DNA of 64,000 nt from Hirundichthys speculiger (lineage: Eukaryota; Chordata; Actinopteri; Beloniformes; Exocoetidae): assembly GCA_018398805.1 (NCBI GenBank), contig JAGFBZ010001548.1, forward strand, positions 496,001 to 560,000, read 5' to 3'. Below, in pieces: positions 33,501-53,373 of the stretch (position 1 is its first letter; each line of letters begins with the position of its first letter). A model generated the notes under the pieces. The model was given only the letters and a program-made list of their open reading frames with translations. It did no database searches and was not told the DNA's origin. The position numbers and the translations under genes are program-made.

Positions 33501-36500
33501 GTGACATAATAATAGTCACACAAATTTGTTAGGTTATCCTGTAGTAACAAGCATAATCCGAAATATATTTCCTGGTAGTTTCATTTGATAAAAGAACCAA
33601 ATGGATCAGGGCAGCAAGTGAGAATACAGCTGTAGGTCTTTAGCTTTTTAATTATTTAGAACGTAACTGAATTCTTGACTTTTTGTTGCCTTTTTGACTC
33701 GAAGCTATAACCAAGACCACCACGACCATTGAACTGATATGTTTATGATATAATTCAAATATTAAATGTTTTTATCTATGTATTCTAGTGAGAGAGACTA
33801 ATTGGAACACATTAGGACCGATATGTCTTATTAGTTGGATTCATTGAGGGAAATACTCCCTCAGCTTTTTATGATTATGTATTTATCTATTTTGTCAAAG
33901 CTGACTTTGTGCTGCTTGGTTGACTTCTAGCGTCCTGTGATGATCTCTCCGTAACTCTGCAACCAGTGAGTCGGCAGGGAGAGAGGAGAACGGTAACTTT
34001 GTCTGGCAGCAGTGACATCCTCAGCTTCTCTTTTGGCGATGTTTTGCCTGGGAAATACAAAGGTTATTTATGTTTTAAAATGTTATTATTTTAGTGCACT
34101 GATTATTTTCATTACTTTTATAAATCAACACTTTAGAGAAGCATATATATATATGAAGTCTGCTTTCAGGTTTACTTTCCAGGTTTTCTTTTTATTCTCT
34201 TTGTACCTCTGTTCAAATATTGCGCATATTATTCTGTTACGATTGTAGGGAAATCAGTTTGTAATTACCACATTTCAATCAAACCCTGCATTTATTATCA
34301 GTTTTTTTTGAGGGTATGCCATTAGACAGTGTTTCTTTGCCTTCTCGAGCTCAACCTATTTGCGTATACTGAACAGAGATATAATCAGTTTTTTTCTGCA
34401 AACTGTCCGCACAAACAGGCATCTTTATGACATCACAATACCAAGCTGATATGAGACATTTACATTCTTAAGCTTTTGCTGGGGATGAGACAATTAGAAG
34501 TTTCCTTTTCTGTGAACTGACCTTGTCATAAATTCTCTATTTCTGTTTTTTAATCTATAAATTATTTTTTCTTCTCTCTCATCTTTACCATTGTCAGTGA
34601 GTATTCTTCATGAGGAGTGGTGTTGGAAACATAAGTCCCTGGAAGTGGAGGTTCTGGACTCTGATGTTTTGGGACTTGAGTTCAGACAGATTGGCTACAT
34701 CCTGCGCTGCTCCCTTTCCCATGCCATAACATTGGTCAGTAATTGGTCATTTATTACAGTTCTAGTTTTGTCATTTTCGATGATGGCAGTTCTTTTATTT
34801 ATGAAGTAACTGCTGTTATAGATGTCAAATGGAACGTGTGCTTCTATGCAGGAATTCTTCCAAGATGGGAGCAAACCTGAGAATGTCGGTGTGTATAACC
34901 TCTCAAAAGGAGTCAATCGCTTTTGCCTCTCTAAGCCTGGTGAGTTTCATTGTACTGGCCTCTTAGATTTGCCTCAGTTAGCATGATGGAAAAAAATAGT
35001 AGAGCCTAGTGCTTTCTCCCTTGTGTATACTAGGTCTGTCTCAGACTTACTGTAGCCAAATATAAAATTGGAGCAAAGTATTTAATCAACTAAAAATGGT
35101 TTGTCCAGGTGTTTACAAAGTCACCCCTCGCTCTTGCCACCAGTTTGAGCAGGACTTCTACACCTATGACACGTAAGTAGTCATGGTGTGTCCATTTATT
35201 TAAGTTGCCTTGTATGTAAATCATTCACTTCGTATGTAAAGACTCACTTAGGACTTAATCATTCTGATAACTTAATACAATTTAAAGGGTCTTAAGAATA
35301 ATTTTAAAAACTTATTGTGAATCTGTGTACAATAGATCGGCCCCCAGTATCTTGACCCTCACTGCAGTGCGCCATCACATGACGGGACTCATCACCACAG
35401 ACAAGATTCTAGATGTCACGGTCACAATCAAGTAACTAAGAGTCAAATTTGTTCTAGCTGTGCATCTGTCTGTTAATACCCCATGCCAATGTATTTTCTG
35501 AAATAATCCTCACCCCGGTAAGGTCGTCCATCGAGAGTGAGCCAGCCCTGGTGCTGGGTCCCCTGCGGAGCCTGGAGGAACAGAGACAGGAGCAACAACT
35601 GCAAGAGATTCATCTGCGCCGTCAGGAACGCGAGCGCCGAGCAGCAGAAGAGGAGGGAGGTCCCAAAGATGATAGTCCTCCTATCCAAGAGAAGGCTGAT
35701 GATTTGACAGGCCCCTTCCACTATGAATTCTCATACTGGGCCAGGTCAGTTCCACTGCGTTTTCAGTAATCCTTTCTGCACTTTACTAAAATTACATAGA
35801 AAGGATTGAAAAACTGCTCTTGGATTAGCTCTTGGCATTGTAAAGTCGCTGTGAATGTTGAAAAAGCTTCTCATTTCCATAGCTTGTTTCATATTTAGAT
35901 TCCCTGTTTAAAAAAAAAAGAAAGTTTGCTTCTGGGACAACCACAATGTAGAAAGAAAAACTCTTTCTTAATTATTTCCATGCTTGAATTTTCACTCCGT
36001 ATGTGGTGATTTTGATGCACACAACCTGGACAACATCTCCATGAAATATTTAGTATGCCCAGGCTTATTGGGATGTCTTCATGAAAAGGGCAGATTTTTT
36101 TTGTAATACTGTTGTTTGTTCTTATTCCAAATTTAACTAATCTGCATAATTGTCAGCCACCTGACATTGCCTATATACAGAATTAATGTGAATTTTAACC
36201 TCACATTAGAATTCTGACATCCATTAATGGTCAGCACCAGATTTGAGAGTTTTATGTTATCAAGTAATTGACAGTGTGACCTTACAGGGCAGGTGAGAAG
36301 ATCACAGTGACTCCTTCATCCAAGGAACTATTGTTTTATCCTCCTGAAGTGGAAGCAACTATCACAGGAGGTAAGACCCTTCTCACACTCTGCAATTTCA
36401 CAAAGATGCACATGCATGTCCAGACTTTGTATTGACACTATATGTGTCCTTTATTTTCTTTTTACCTCTCCTTTTTTTTTATGAAGTGGAAAAAATCAAC

Positions 36501-39500
36501 CAGAAACCCTAAAATAATCACTCTTCATTTTCTGCTGACAGAGTCATGTCCAGGTCGGCTTGTGGACATCACTGGGCGTGCAGGTCTCTTTTTAGAGGGA
36601 AAAGTGTCTCCAGAGCTACAAGGTGTGGAGATATCAATCACTGAGAGAGGAGCTGCTGCACCACTTATAACTGTGGCCACTAATGACATTGGTGCCTACA
36701 GGTATGATATTCCAGATGTAAAAATATAGAAAAAAATAAAAATGATAGGTTGGATATCTAAGATTTTAAAACTTTGGGCGATGTCGCCTGGGGCTTCAGC
36801 TCCTAAAATTCCAGTGAGACGGGTGTAATACTTTGTCCATCAACAAGACTTCAGGGCAGTGTGTGAAATGACCCCGTGAATGTTGTCATTAAAGAAATGT
36901 GTGTGAAGCTCTTTGTGGTTGACTTCATAACTGGAAATTTGTTGCCAACCAAGAATCCTTAAAGCTCATTGTAAGAGGATTGTTAGCAGAACATCACACC
37001 AACAGGCTAGTCTAGGAATACTCCCAGCTAAGGCCTGCATGCTTCTCTTATGTGATCATTGGGACTTAACAACCTTTTCTTTCAGCAATTCTTTTTCTGG
37101 GGAAGAATGACATCATTATTTAAAAAAAAAAAAATCAAAACAATGTTAGAATTATACATAAAGGTATTAAAAAAATGGAAATGTGTTTACTTCTATAGTG
37201 AGTTGGTGCTCAGTTTTTTTCCTCTTTCACACTTGATTCTCTTGATACGAACAACTTCCCAGTCAGACAGTCTTGGTGGTTTTCTCACCAAATGTTATTT
37301 GATGTTTTAAGGGGGTTCGATTTGGACCTTGAACTGAGTTTTCCACTTCATTTCCACATTCCTCCTTTCATTCCTTCAGTGTGGGTCCACTGCACAGTGA
37401 TCGGCAGTATGACATCAGTGCCAGTAAAGAAGGTTTTATCTTGAGTCCAGTGGAGGGAACTCAGAGAGATTTCAAGGCATTTGCTCTAGCAGGTGTCACC
37501 TTTAAGGTACAATTGACCCTCACATACATCCATACAGTATTTGTGTACATTAAAGTAATCATCAGACACTTTTGTATTCAAAAAAATTTTATCCAACTGT
37601 TTTACAGTAGTTTTTAGTGATTATTTTGGCTTAAAGTGAATATAAAAGAACTTGATGAAAAACTTGGGGTGTTTGATTCTGAATGCAAAATGTAATCAAA
37701 AAGATAAACATGGATGACTCATGGATCATATATTGTGTTCTGTGTTGTCTGTCTTTGTACTGCTTTTGTTGAAAGGATAAGCAGTTACCTAGTGTGACTA
37801 TGAGCACCTTGCACAAGTTAATTTTAGTGGCCCTTTCAGGTTAGCCAATTAATTGCTTTGAAGCCTAGAGCACAAAATGTACATGTAGTTTTGTGCTCTT
37901 GTTTTTCCTTCACTTCTATGTACCTTTTGAAATTAAACATTAGTGATAATAAACCCAAGCTGATTACAGTTTTAGCAACATTTATTTATCTATTGCTTTA
38001 TTTACAGAGAAATAATTTAACTTTTTTCAGATATTGTAAATAGGCTGTACAGAAATAGTGCAGGCCATTTACATTTTGTATAACCTTGTTCAGGATATCT
38101 GCAAATTGCTTTACTGTACCTTTTACAGGACGTTTCTCATTCACCCTCTTGCACGCGCGCATATACATATGGCTTCTAATTAAGCATATGCACTCTTTAT
38201 ATAGTATGTACAGTATTTTTCTGCAGTCACACATTGTTAAACATTCAGGAGCAGGGGTCACCATCTTGCCCAACATCAACTGCTTTATCCAATGAGCAAT
38301 GTCCTTTTTTTGTGCTTTAGATTAAATCAGAAGATGGTCAGCCCCTGTCAGGTGTCCTTCTGTCTCTGAGTGGAGGACATTTTCGTTCCAACCTTTTAAC
38401 ACAGGACACTGGTCTCCTTACTTTTAATGACCTGGTAAGAAAGCAAGAAGCCCTTTGTTCACCTCCATCCTCGTAAAATCCTATAACTGAGCCTTAGTGA
38501 TTATCCAGCTGTGTAATCTATTCATGTTTTAATGACTTCTTTATTTAGTTAGTTGATATGTTTTCTGGTTTCCATATGAAATAATGTTTGTGTTTCTCTC
38601 CAGAGTCCTGGTCAGTATTACTTCAAGCCCATGATGAAGGAGCTTCGCTTTGAGCCAGCATCTCAGATGATCACAGTGGAAGAAGGTCAAAACCTCAGTA
38701 TTGATATAACTGGCATTAAGACTGCATACAGGTATGAGGGTACATTGTACTGCATTGCATTTAAGCATAGCCCAAGCATAAAATGAGTTGTACAGTTGCC
38801 TAACATATATAATTATCATCTTGGTTGAAGCATTGTTAAAAAATATAATGTGCCCTAAATTTGTCTGTCACACATGTTGTTGTTGTTGCTGTCTTGTCAT
38901 TGTCCTCAGCTGTTATGGGGCGGTGCAGTCCTTGAGTGGGGATGCAGAAAGGGACGTGGCTGTGGAGGCGGTGGGTCAAGGACACTGCAGCCTCTACAGT
39001 GAGGACACAGTCACTGATGAAGAGGGTCGATTCAGACTTAGGGGTCTACTGGTGAGGACACTACAAGTTGTTAAAAATATCGAGTGTAGATGGAATTTGA
39101 GCAAGCATAATTCACTGCTTATGATTATACACAGCACTCATCTCTCAAATCCTATATTTTATCTATGCTTCATCTTTGAGGGTATTTCATCAAATGGCTC
39201 ATGATTAGATTCATCTTATGTTTTCTTGCAGCCGGGTTGCAAATATCTAATTCAGCTGCGAGCTGAAGGCAATGACCACATAGAGAGGGCTTTGCCACAA
39301 CACAGAACCATAGAGGTAAGTAGATATTTACCACCATCTAAGTATCATCAGTCAGTATATATTGCATATTTCTGTGTCCAAGTGCCACAGAAATATGGAA
39401 TAGATGGATATAGATATAGACAGAGAGAGATGGTGAGAGAGAGTTTTGCATGGTTATCTTTAGTTTTTAGATGTTTTAGCTTTAGATTGAGTGAGTATTT

Positions 39501-41419
39501 GAAGATACTTTGGAAATCCCTATCCCTAATTAATGAAATTATTCATTAACTTGAAGTTTGAATACAGTTTTAATAAGTGGCATCTGTAAAAATTAATCTT
39601 TGATGTATTGGAATGGTGCCATCAAAGCACAAAAAAACACCCACTGCCTTTGTGCACTAAGTATGAATTTCCTTTTACTGTATCGCTTGAAGAAAGTCTG
39701 CTTGTGGCTATATCAGAATCAGATTCAGAATAACTTTTTTAATCCCCAAGGAGAAATTCCTAAATAAGGTTCTATAATGTTCTTTGACTTTTTTTAGAAT
39801 CAAAAGCTCTGAGAGGTGCCAACGTCAAGCTTTATTAATATATTAATTTTACTGTTCATTTTTTCTTTCTTCAAAACTTGAAAGAATACTCTGAAGTCTG
39901 TGAAATAAGTCTGAGAACCTTGTGGTTAGGACTTGCATCAGCCATCTCATCACATTGGTCCTTTCTATTAGACAGAACAAAAGCAGTGATAATCCTACTG
40001 CCAAGGTCTAAACCACTCAGATGGTCTCTAAAGTCCAGTTTGCCTTATCCCTCCTGTGAAACTGGAAATGCCCTAATTCCACTTTATTCTGTCATTATCA
40101 GGCAATGTGACTTGATCAAAAACTTCTCAATTCACATTTTGGTATTGTCTTAACATAGACAAGATTGTATTCATATTGTGGATTCCTTCTCAGGTTGGCA
40201 GCAGTGACATTGAAGGGGTCAACATCATCGCTTTCAGGCAGATCAATCAGTTTGACCTCAGCGGAAACATCATCACATCTCCTGAACATCTCTCAACCCT
40301 ATCGGTATGACTTGCCATCCTTGTAGTTTGGTCTCTCTTATTGAATTTCTGTAAATTTCAACAATACTATAAAAACAGATACAATAAGTGTAGTTAGGGT
40401 AGACTGTGACAGATGAGTATTTTATCTCCTTTTTTGTCTAGGTAAAATTGTACAGGAGTGACAATTTGGACAATCCAATCAACAGTGTCTCTCTGGGACA
40501 GTCCCTTTTCTTCCACTTCCCCCCTCTGGACCGGGATGGCGAGGTATTGGTTTACTAAGTCTGATCTTATGTTTTGAAGCAAGATTTCCAAAACCATATA
40601 TACATAGTTCTTACTTACGCATTTTAAAAATTTAAAACATTTATTTTAAGCTAACTATAATCCAGGACAAGTTATCATATTTACAATCACCCATCTCCTC
40701 TTTTTCAGAATTATGTACTGATGCTATACTCCACACTGTCCCGCTCCCAGTACGATTACACTCTGCCCCAGGTCTCCTTCACCTCCACTGGCTACCACAA
40801 ACACATCACCCTACCCTTCAACCCCACTGTAAGATAGAAATAGATTTTTTTATACCTTTTTTTTTTTTTTTTTTGAAGCAACGTCTTTTTAACTTATGAG
40901 GAAAACGGTATGTGTCATTTCCTCCCCCTCCCCTTTTTCCTTAATTATTGTTTCCTTGTGTGTGTGTGTTTTCTTCAGCGTAAAGTGCCTGACCAGGATG
41001 TTGCACAAGGCTCCTACATAGCGCTGCCTCTCACCTTACTCCTGCTCTTAGCGGCATACAACCATGAAAAGGTACATTACAAGCACCACCTCATCTATTC
41101 AAAATGTTCTAAGATGTTTCTCATGAATTCTCTCTTGAATTTCTGAAAACTTGTGTTTTTCTGGAGTCATCAGCTCCAAGCCTGAAAGTCAGATTGGGAG
41201 TCAGACCTTCCTGCTTCTTGTTGTCTCCAATACCTCCAATTTTTTTTTCAGCACTTGTATAATACCTTTTGCTGACTTGTTTTGCAGGTAATCCCCCTCC
41301 TGCTACAGCTGGTGAACCGCATCCAGGGTGTGAGAAGCATGGCCCAGGCCAGCAGTGACAGTGTTGCTTTAGATGAAACCAAACGTCAGGCCAAGAGACA
41401 GAAAGCCAGGCGAACATAA
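21558..41419 (+). CDS. nomo: BOS complex subunit NOMO (Nodal modulator), 31 exons
   Basis: Exons: 21558-21713, 22321-22410, 22507-22552, 22676-22776, 28885-28991, 29842-29914, 30278-30430, 30601-30738, 31721-31810, 31937-32042, 32173-32323, 32445-32622, 32914-33055, 33931-34062, 34598-34734, 34852-34939, 35109-35172, 35336-35431, 35523-35744, 36288-36370, 36542-36701, 37380-37506, 38321-38434, 38604-38731, 38910-39051, 39232-39315, 40194-40304, 40442-40543, 40709-40828, 40979-41071, 41288-41419. Total 3666 nt, 1221 residues; human NOMO1 has 1222. Residues 1-28 form a signal peptide. [20 protein letters not shown] opens the lumenal part, a chain of Ig-like/carboxypeptidase-regulatory-like repeats (for example [24 protein letters not shown]). 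A single membrane segment lies near residues 1158-1176 ([16 protein letters not shown]), followed by a basic cytosolic tail ([12 protein letters not shown]). NOMO pairs with nicalin and TMEM147 in the ER multipass translocon and was first described as a Nodal-signalling antagonist. No frameshift or stop was found. Confidence 0.96.
22975..23105. repeat. Long hairpin inside the nomo intron 4 element
   Basis: Two arms of about 55-65 bp are inverted around a short loop near 23031-23037. The inner 20 bp or so are nearly perfect (GGATAGAGGGTAGCGGGT against its complement). The outer parts (CTTTCCACAAACTC and GAGTTTGTGGAAAG) are also complementary, with scattered mismatches between. Confidence 0.85.
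23531..23602 (-). mobile_element. RTE-like fragment
   Basis: GCTTGGCGGAGGTCTGCGCT then CTCTGAGTGCTTTTCTAGTT is the reverse complement of the start of the copy at 8053. The longer phrase, from CTGTAAATCGCTGTATGGG, is shared with 51375-51443. Confidence 0.65.
25676..28248. mobile_element. 2.57-kb element with ~700-bp terminal inverted repeats
   Basis: Positions 25676-26400 and 27510-28248 are inverted copies of each other along their whole length. The ends are GGGTCATTCCACCTCAA at left and its near-exact complement at right. Shared blocks include AATTTCGCATTTTATTGTCG, CCAATTGAATATCG and GGACCCCTTGTAATAG; by eye the arms are over 90% alike. The 1.1-kb centre has only short open frames. T-runs flank both ends, so a target duplication cannot be judged. 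The superfamily is not recognised. Confidence 0.85.
26598..27147. other. Centre of the long-TIR element: short unrecognised open frames
   Basis: The plus strand holds a 91-codon frame (26872-27147) with [20 protein letters not shown] and an aromatic-rich C-terminus. The minus strand at about 26829-26650 has [20 protein letters not shown] followed by [16 protein letters not shown], with Cys/His spacing that could be part of a zinc-binding motif. I do not recognise either. They may be decayed cargo or transposase pieces. Confidence 0.35.
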
Positions 41420-43599
41420 GGGCGTACCTTACACCACATCTTTGAATACTAAATGGGGCGTTTGCACCTGCATCCATCGCTTCATAAAGTACTGGGTTAC
41501 ACTTGGTGCATATGTACATATTATGTGTGCTTGTGAACTATTTAGCTTGTCAAGGTGTGATTTTTTTTTTTTTTTTTTTTTTCTTTTTTAATCCGGGTTC
41601 AAATGAACCCCAACTGAGACCACTTGACATCTATTGCCACCATCTCATCAGCTATTCTGTCACTGGGCTGATAGCTACAACATAACATTTTTTACCGACG
41701 ATGACCAAGAGTCATCGTCCCAGAAGTCTATTATGTGCAATAGAACCATTTATACATTTTGTAATTTATCCTGGTCAATTTAAAGTTTTCTACAAATACC
41801 CACATCTTATGCCAATCTTAATGCTGTTGAGGATTATGGGACATTGCATGTTGTAGTAGAAGTGTGGTAAATTCAGTTAATACACAAAGTGAAATTTAAT
41901 CAGACTGCAGCTTAAATTAAAAGAAAAAAGAAATCCACTAAAATGTTAAACAAAAATAATCATTGGTTTATTCTTATTTCAATTCCTTTTACATGTCTAT
42001 ATAGGTTTGGTATTAAACTGCTCTGATTTTCATAACGTCATAAGAATGAGGTTGGGTGTCTTTGAGTCAGTTACAAACATGCCTGACAGCCTGATAGTTG
42101 ATTTCTGTTGTTGTCAGTAATGTTATATTACTTAAATCTAAGCCACCAACCAGTAACGATACTGGAACGCAGACCATTTGTGATGGTCTTGTATAATCAC
42201 TAAATGGGATGCAAGATTGTCTTAATGTCAGTTTGTTCAATAGCTCAGGAAAGTAAAGATGGATTGGATGCTGGAAATTTGGTTTTTAATAGTAAGAGGA
42301 GAATTATTTTGTTTTCTTTAAAGGGTAGGCAGCAGGATAACCAGGGGGGGAGCTACAGGGCTAATAGTTGATTAATTTATTAACATGTTTATTCAGATGT
42401 GAATGATAACCTAGTTTGTATGGTAAAGCAAGTGTGTTTCAAATGTCATCTGGGATTTTTATATTACTCTGTCAGATCAAGTGTGCATCAAACTATTTGA
42501 AATAATCTAAAGACAAATCCTGAAAAGTTAAAACAAATAAGAATCTCTACAAAGATTCTGTCACAACCTTAAGTCAAACTTGGATAAGCCAGCATTGTAC
42601 TGTGATACGCTCATTATCTTCCTACACAGCGGTGTACTATACTGTGAAAGTTACAGACTTTAGTTATTGTGTATTTCATTCATCTGCTCTCAGTTGTGGC
42701 CAACTGTCACAGGAGAAAAAACTTCAGTTAATATTTATTGAGTAGAAAGATATTTGAGTTAAATGAGCTGATTATTTGTGGTGGGAGAGGATTGAAGGAG
42801 ATTTGTTTTCATTTGATCAGGATTTGTACTGTGACAAAATTAAAGATTAATCGGAAGAAAATACAATTGAGTCTTTCACATCTTTGCCTGTTGGGGGCAG
42901 TGTAATTTTGGATATAAATACATTGATGGAGATTGGAAAAACCTATTTCAATTTTAAAGTACAAAATGTTGTGAATCACAAGAGAGAAGAAGAAAAAATC
43001 AGTAAGCATATGCTTGATTTATTACTCCATCTCTTCCCCCCTCACTGACCTGAAAATACTTTAATTCACATTATACATGTGAGTTTTCCGAAAGTCCGTT
43101 ATTTTGTTTTGTCCCAAAAAACGGTGTCAAAGGAAGAACACACGAAAAGCTATTTATGGTGACAAGTTGTAATTGAGGCGGAAGACCAGCTGCCATGGTC
43201 AGCGAAGTCTGTGCTTTGATTCTTGACTTCCCAAGTTTTTTCAATGATAGTTTAAGATGCTGAACATAATACAGTTGTGTTTAATGTACATGTAATTTTT
43301 TTTTTCAAATCTTAATTTTAATGTGTGCTGTACTGAATTTACAACGTGTAGTTTTTGCACCAGGCAGTTATTTGTCACCACATTGTCGTTACTGCTGAAT
43401 GTTCATGTTGTGATCCACTCTCTGTGGTCCAAGTCATTTTTCTTGCCTGATGCAAAAATGAGATGGTGTAAATACACCCCCAATTCAAAAAAGGTGGGAT
43501 GATGTGAAAATAAAGACAATGCAATGATTTTCAGATCTTGAGAACCCATGTTTTATTTATATGGGAATGAATAGTTGTTTGTCTTGTGGGGCCCTTCAG

Positions 43600-43690
43600 T
43601 GGAATGGCAGTCTGTCCAGGATGTATCCCACGTGTCTCCCAGTGACAGCTGGAATGGACTCCAGCCCCATCACCATGAACAAGATGAAGC
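43600..43690 (-). repeat. L2/Maui-like tail fragment
   Basis: CTGTCCAGGATGTATCCCAC and GACAGCTGGAATGGACTCCA match, in the opposite orientation, the repeat family seen at 12380-12625. Just upstream, 43475-43565 (AATTCAAAAAAGGTGGGATG) resembles another common fish MITE. Confidence 0.55.
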
Positions 43691-44569
43691 ACATGAATAC
43701 ATTGTTGACTAGGGTTTAATGTGGTAGTTATTCTTTTTTTTTCTTGTCCCTGTTAATTTTTATTTGTCAACACATCAGTGACTGGGTTGTTCATATTGCA
43801 GATGATTAAAGAAATCTTTAAGTAACTAATGCCAACCCAGTGCAAGACTGGAAAAAGATGGCAAGCCAGTGTTTGAAGCACTCTGTAGTCAGAGATTTTG
43901 GCTCAGAATGATTGCTTATACATGTGCATATCTCATTATTTAAAAGTTTAAGTTGTCCTGTTTTAAAACTATTTTCACAAAAGAAGCCTTGTTCTTTTCA
44001 CCTGCTGTTTCTCCATTTTGTGTGTTCCAGCCAGTGTTGAGCTTTTAAACTATAGACTTATTTTGCTCCTCATTTTGTATTGTCAGAATTGTCTGTCTTC
44101 CCTTCACAGAAGAATTTGATACAAAACATTTGTGAATCATTCACAGGAAGGGATAACTCCTTGTATTCAGTTTCCTCAACAAAAAGTGTTGTCCTGTAGC
44201 TTAATATAAAGCCTGTTTCACAAGACACCACACTAGGTTTCTCTGATGCCATTTTGACTTGATGTGATTGAGATCTAGCCAGTTATTATGTTCCATGCAG
44301 CTCAAGGTCCATCTGCAGCAACCAAAGGGAATGAAAGCTGCTTCAACAATGCAGACCTGAGTCTGATTATCAGATAACCTTGTTTCTCAAGTTCCTAACA
44401 CATTGTAGTATCATTGTGGTATGCATATGAGTCATAGTTCTCCTTTTTTCTAAAATTAATTAATATAATAATAAATATAACTAGAAAATTTCGGAGAGAT
44501 TTTGAGACGTGGCCAATTAAGCTGCCCGTCAGCGGAACCAGTGTCGAATCACATTCACCATCTGGCAAT

Positions 44570-44830
44570 TAAACAATAAAGACATGGATGGCAGAATCTG
44601 GTGTGGATGGACTTGGCTGGCCTATAGAATCCTGACCTCAACCTGAAGGAACACCTTTGGGATGACTTAGGGCAGAGACAGAACCAGACCTTCTGGGCCA
44701 ACATCAGTGTGTGACCTTAGAAATGCACTTCTGGAATAATGGTCAAAAATCCCCATAAACACACTTCCCAGAAGTGTTGAAGCTGTTCAAGCTGCAAAGG
44801 GTGGACCCACATCATCTGTTATCATCTCTG
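44570..44830 (+). pseudogene. Tc1-like transposase C-terminal remnant
   Basis: The plus-strand frames read PDLNLKEHLWDDLG, then a stop-bearing continuation through TSV-DL-NALLE-WS-like sequence and KVLKLFKLQRVDP. This corresponds to the Tc1 C-terminus (SPDLNPIEHLWDEL onward), with the key Pro-Ile changed and stops present. It overlaps in family position with the remnant at 9072-9240. Confidence 0.8.
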
Positions 44831-45222
44831 AATTTATCCTCCATTCAAGAAAGCGGGATATGTTACCATGGAGATTTATTCTGTGCAGTTCACCTGGTCT
44901 GGACCAAGCCAACAAGCAAGATTTCTTAATCCTGCTGCTCTGGTCTCTTCAGTCAAACTGGAAATTATTTTACTGAAAAGTCATTCAAAAATCCTAGTTC
45001 AGAATTATGATTATCATTATGTACAGTCCATTTAGGTTAAAAAGGTGACGGACTTTTGAAAGGCTGATTTTTCTTTTCTTTTTTTTATTAATCTGTCTTC
45101 ATATATTTTTCTTTATTATTGTTATTGAGTTTTTACAAACAGCTGAGTTTACAAAGTTGATTACAGTAAAATCAGTAATCAGGGTGACTGTCTACTGCAT
45201 TTCAAGTTCCTTTTATCTAGTG

Positions 45223-45555
45223 CAGCCATTCCCAAACTTCATAATACCGAGGCCCAATTTGAAATGTGAAAAAAAATCTCCGCGGCCCACCGAAACCTTT
45301 AATCACAACTGTATACAGGACTAGAAGCTATGTTCCAATATTAATGTGACGGGTCAACAGATAAGGTGATGCTTGTCATATTAAATTGACAGTAGAATAA
45401 CACTTAACTAGTTTGTTTTATTGTTTTTGTAAAAATCTTATGAATATTTTACAGTAATTAAAAACTGTTTTAAAAAGATCGAGGAAAAACATGTTTAATT
45501 TTAATGACCTCTCACGGCCCATCTGCAGTACGACGGCCCACTTTGGGAATCATTG
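45223..45555. mobile_element. hAT MITE with perfect 8-bp target duplication
   Basis: A 333-bp element with ends CAGCCATTCCCAAACTTC and, in reverse complement, CAATGATTCCCAAAGTGGG. It is flanked by ATCTAGTG at 45215-45222 and 45556-45563 without mismatch. Subterminal GGCCCA blocks are inverted. No coding capacity. Confidence 0.92.
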
Positions 45556-46289
45556 ATCTAGTGTTTTTCTTTCACAATGCCAGGTCCATTTTTGAATGAT
45601 GGTGTAGATTAAACAGCTTTCAGAGGTTTTTTCTGATAGGAGAGGGTTTCAGGTCTGGTGTGACCCCTTTGTTTCTTTAGTAATGGTGGGCTAGGTGATG
45701 TTTGAGCAGATCAGGCCTCCTTCATTTAATCAAGAACACATGCAAAATACCACAAAAATGCACAAAGCTGTTAATAGAAAAACAAGGAAATGCAGTTAAG
45801 GTATTAAAATTATTATTTTTTATTTATGTAAGTTTTTCTAATGGCAGACACAGCTTTGATAATTTAAAGTAAGTTTCAGGCTTTCTATGTAATGTTAATT
45901 TAAACCAACAGTGCACTGAAGTTCGGCATTTGGATTTCTGGATATGGTAGTTCCCAAAGATTACGAATAAATTTATATGCAGCTTTCACATTTTTGAGTT
46001 CACACTTCCTCACCAAACATTTGCCTGAAAATTTCCCTGCATTTTGAATGATTTTTTTTTTTTAAGTTCATTTTGGATCAAATTTCCATTACATCGAAGC
46101 AAAAACATTTCCAGTTCAAAGATATTTGACCAAAAACAAATACCATGTTTCATCATTTTCTGACATTCTTGTTGGGTGCTTAGTTGTTGATAAAAGGGAG
46201 TTATCTGCTGGGCAATTTGTTTCAAAGTAATCTCTTTAATATTTTTGTTAACGAAATAAGTCAAGACTACCATCTTTCCCCAGGTTGCT

Positions 46290-46295
46290 TTTATT
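46290..46295 (-). other. rps15a polyadenylation signal
   Basis: AATAAA on the minus strand (TTTATT on plus) begins 16 nt after the rps15a stop codon, giving the very short 3' UTR usual for ribosomal protein genes. Confidence 0.8.
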
Positions 46296-46311
46296 TGCAG
46301 TTCTTTACATT

Positions 46312-52525
<6,214 letters not shown>

Positions 52526-53255
52526 TCACAATTACTCATATGGAGAACATAGAAATAAAGAGTTTGCCTCCACATTACTCGCAATAAGTCCCCAATCTTA
52601 ACTCTGCCACAAGCTCAATCTTTATTTAAAGTGCATCGTTCGGCTGGGCAATTGCACATTCAAAAACGGGGCAGCACAGATGAGAAACAAGTTAACTCCG
52701 TTTGGATAAGACTTATTGAGTCGTGGCAATATTAACAATTAGGCATGTTCAATTTCTTTGGATAAACATTTATCCTTAAGAGGCCAGGCATATACCCATT
52801 GTACACGAGAGTCCTTTTATTTCAGTATATCAACTAGATACTACAGTCTCCAATCAAAGCATGGTCGTTTCCGACGATCCCGAATTGCTACCTGGCTTAG
52901 CGGACCGCGAGAGGGCAAACATTTCACTGACGTATAAATTAAACTACTCCCAGGTTTTACGGTCACTGTAGAGTGATTTTTCCTTCACCAAAAGAATACA
53001 CGCTTCAGTTAAAACGGGATTAAAGGTTTTCTACGTGCTTTGAGCTCACCAATTCTTTGGGCCGATAAGAGGGAATTGATACGGAAAGTTTAGGAGACAA
53101 ATGGGATAGCTTCGCTTAACTAACTAACACGATAATCATCCCAAATGGTTGCTATGTTATTTCACTTCACAATGGGAATATGAATTTAATAGTCCACATT
53201 CAGATGCTTTAGATGCACTAAAGATTGTAAGTGACAATGTAAAAACACTTCTTAC

Positions 53256-53285
53256 CGGTTCTGTAATATGGCGGAAAGAGGAAGG
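53256..53285 (-). other. rps15a: rps15a non-coding first exon with TOP start
   Basis: On the minus strand a pyrimidine-rich start, CCTTCCTCTTTCCGCC, is followed by ATATTACAGAACCG and a GTAAGAAG donor. A 5' terminal oligopyrimidine start and a short non-coding first exon are typical of ribosomal protein genes; TOP mRNAs are translationally controlled through mTORC1/LARP1. The exact start base is inferred. Confidence 0.75.
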
Positions 53286-53300
53286 CAAAAGGAAACGCTA

Positions 53301-53313
53301 GGCATTGTGGGAA
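53301..53313 (-). promoter_or_regulatory. ZNF143/THAP11-like site in the rps15a promoter
   Basis: On the minus strand TTCCCACAATGCC fits the TTCCCA-nn-ATGC core of the ZNF143/THAP11 (SBS) motif. It lies about 20-30 bp upstream of the TOP start. The motif is common in housekeeping promoters; use here is inferred. Confidence 0.5.
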
Positions 53314-53373
53314 ATAAATCGAAGATGTTTTAAAATCGAGATGATTCACACCCACACCACGACGCACTTACCG

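Larger units (their letters stand above)
41420..46289. other. Gene-free interval between convergent nomo and rps15a
   Basis: The start is probably the nomo 3' UTR (a long T run at 41563-41581; AATAAA at 43509-43514 is one possible signal). Otherwise only repeats are seen: an L2-like tail near 43610, Tc1 remnants near 44575, and a hAT MITE at 45223. No coding sequence beyond chance open frames was found. Confidence 0.6.
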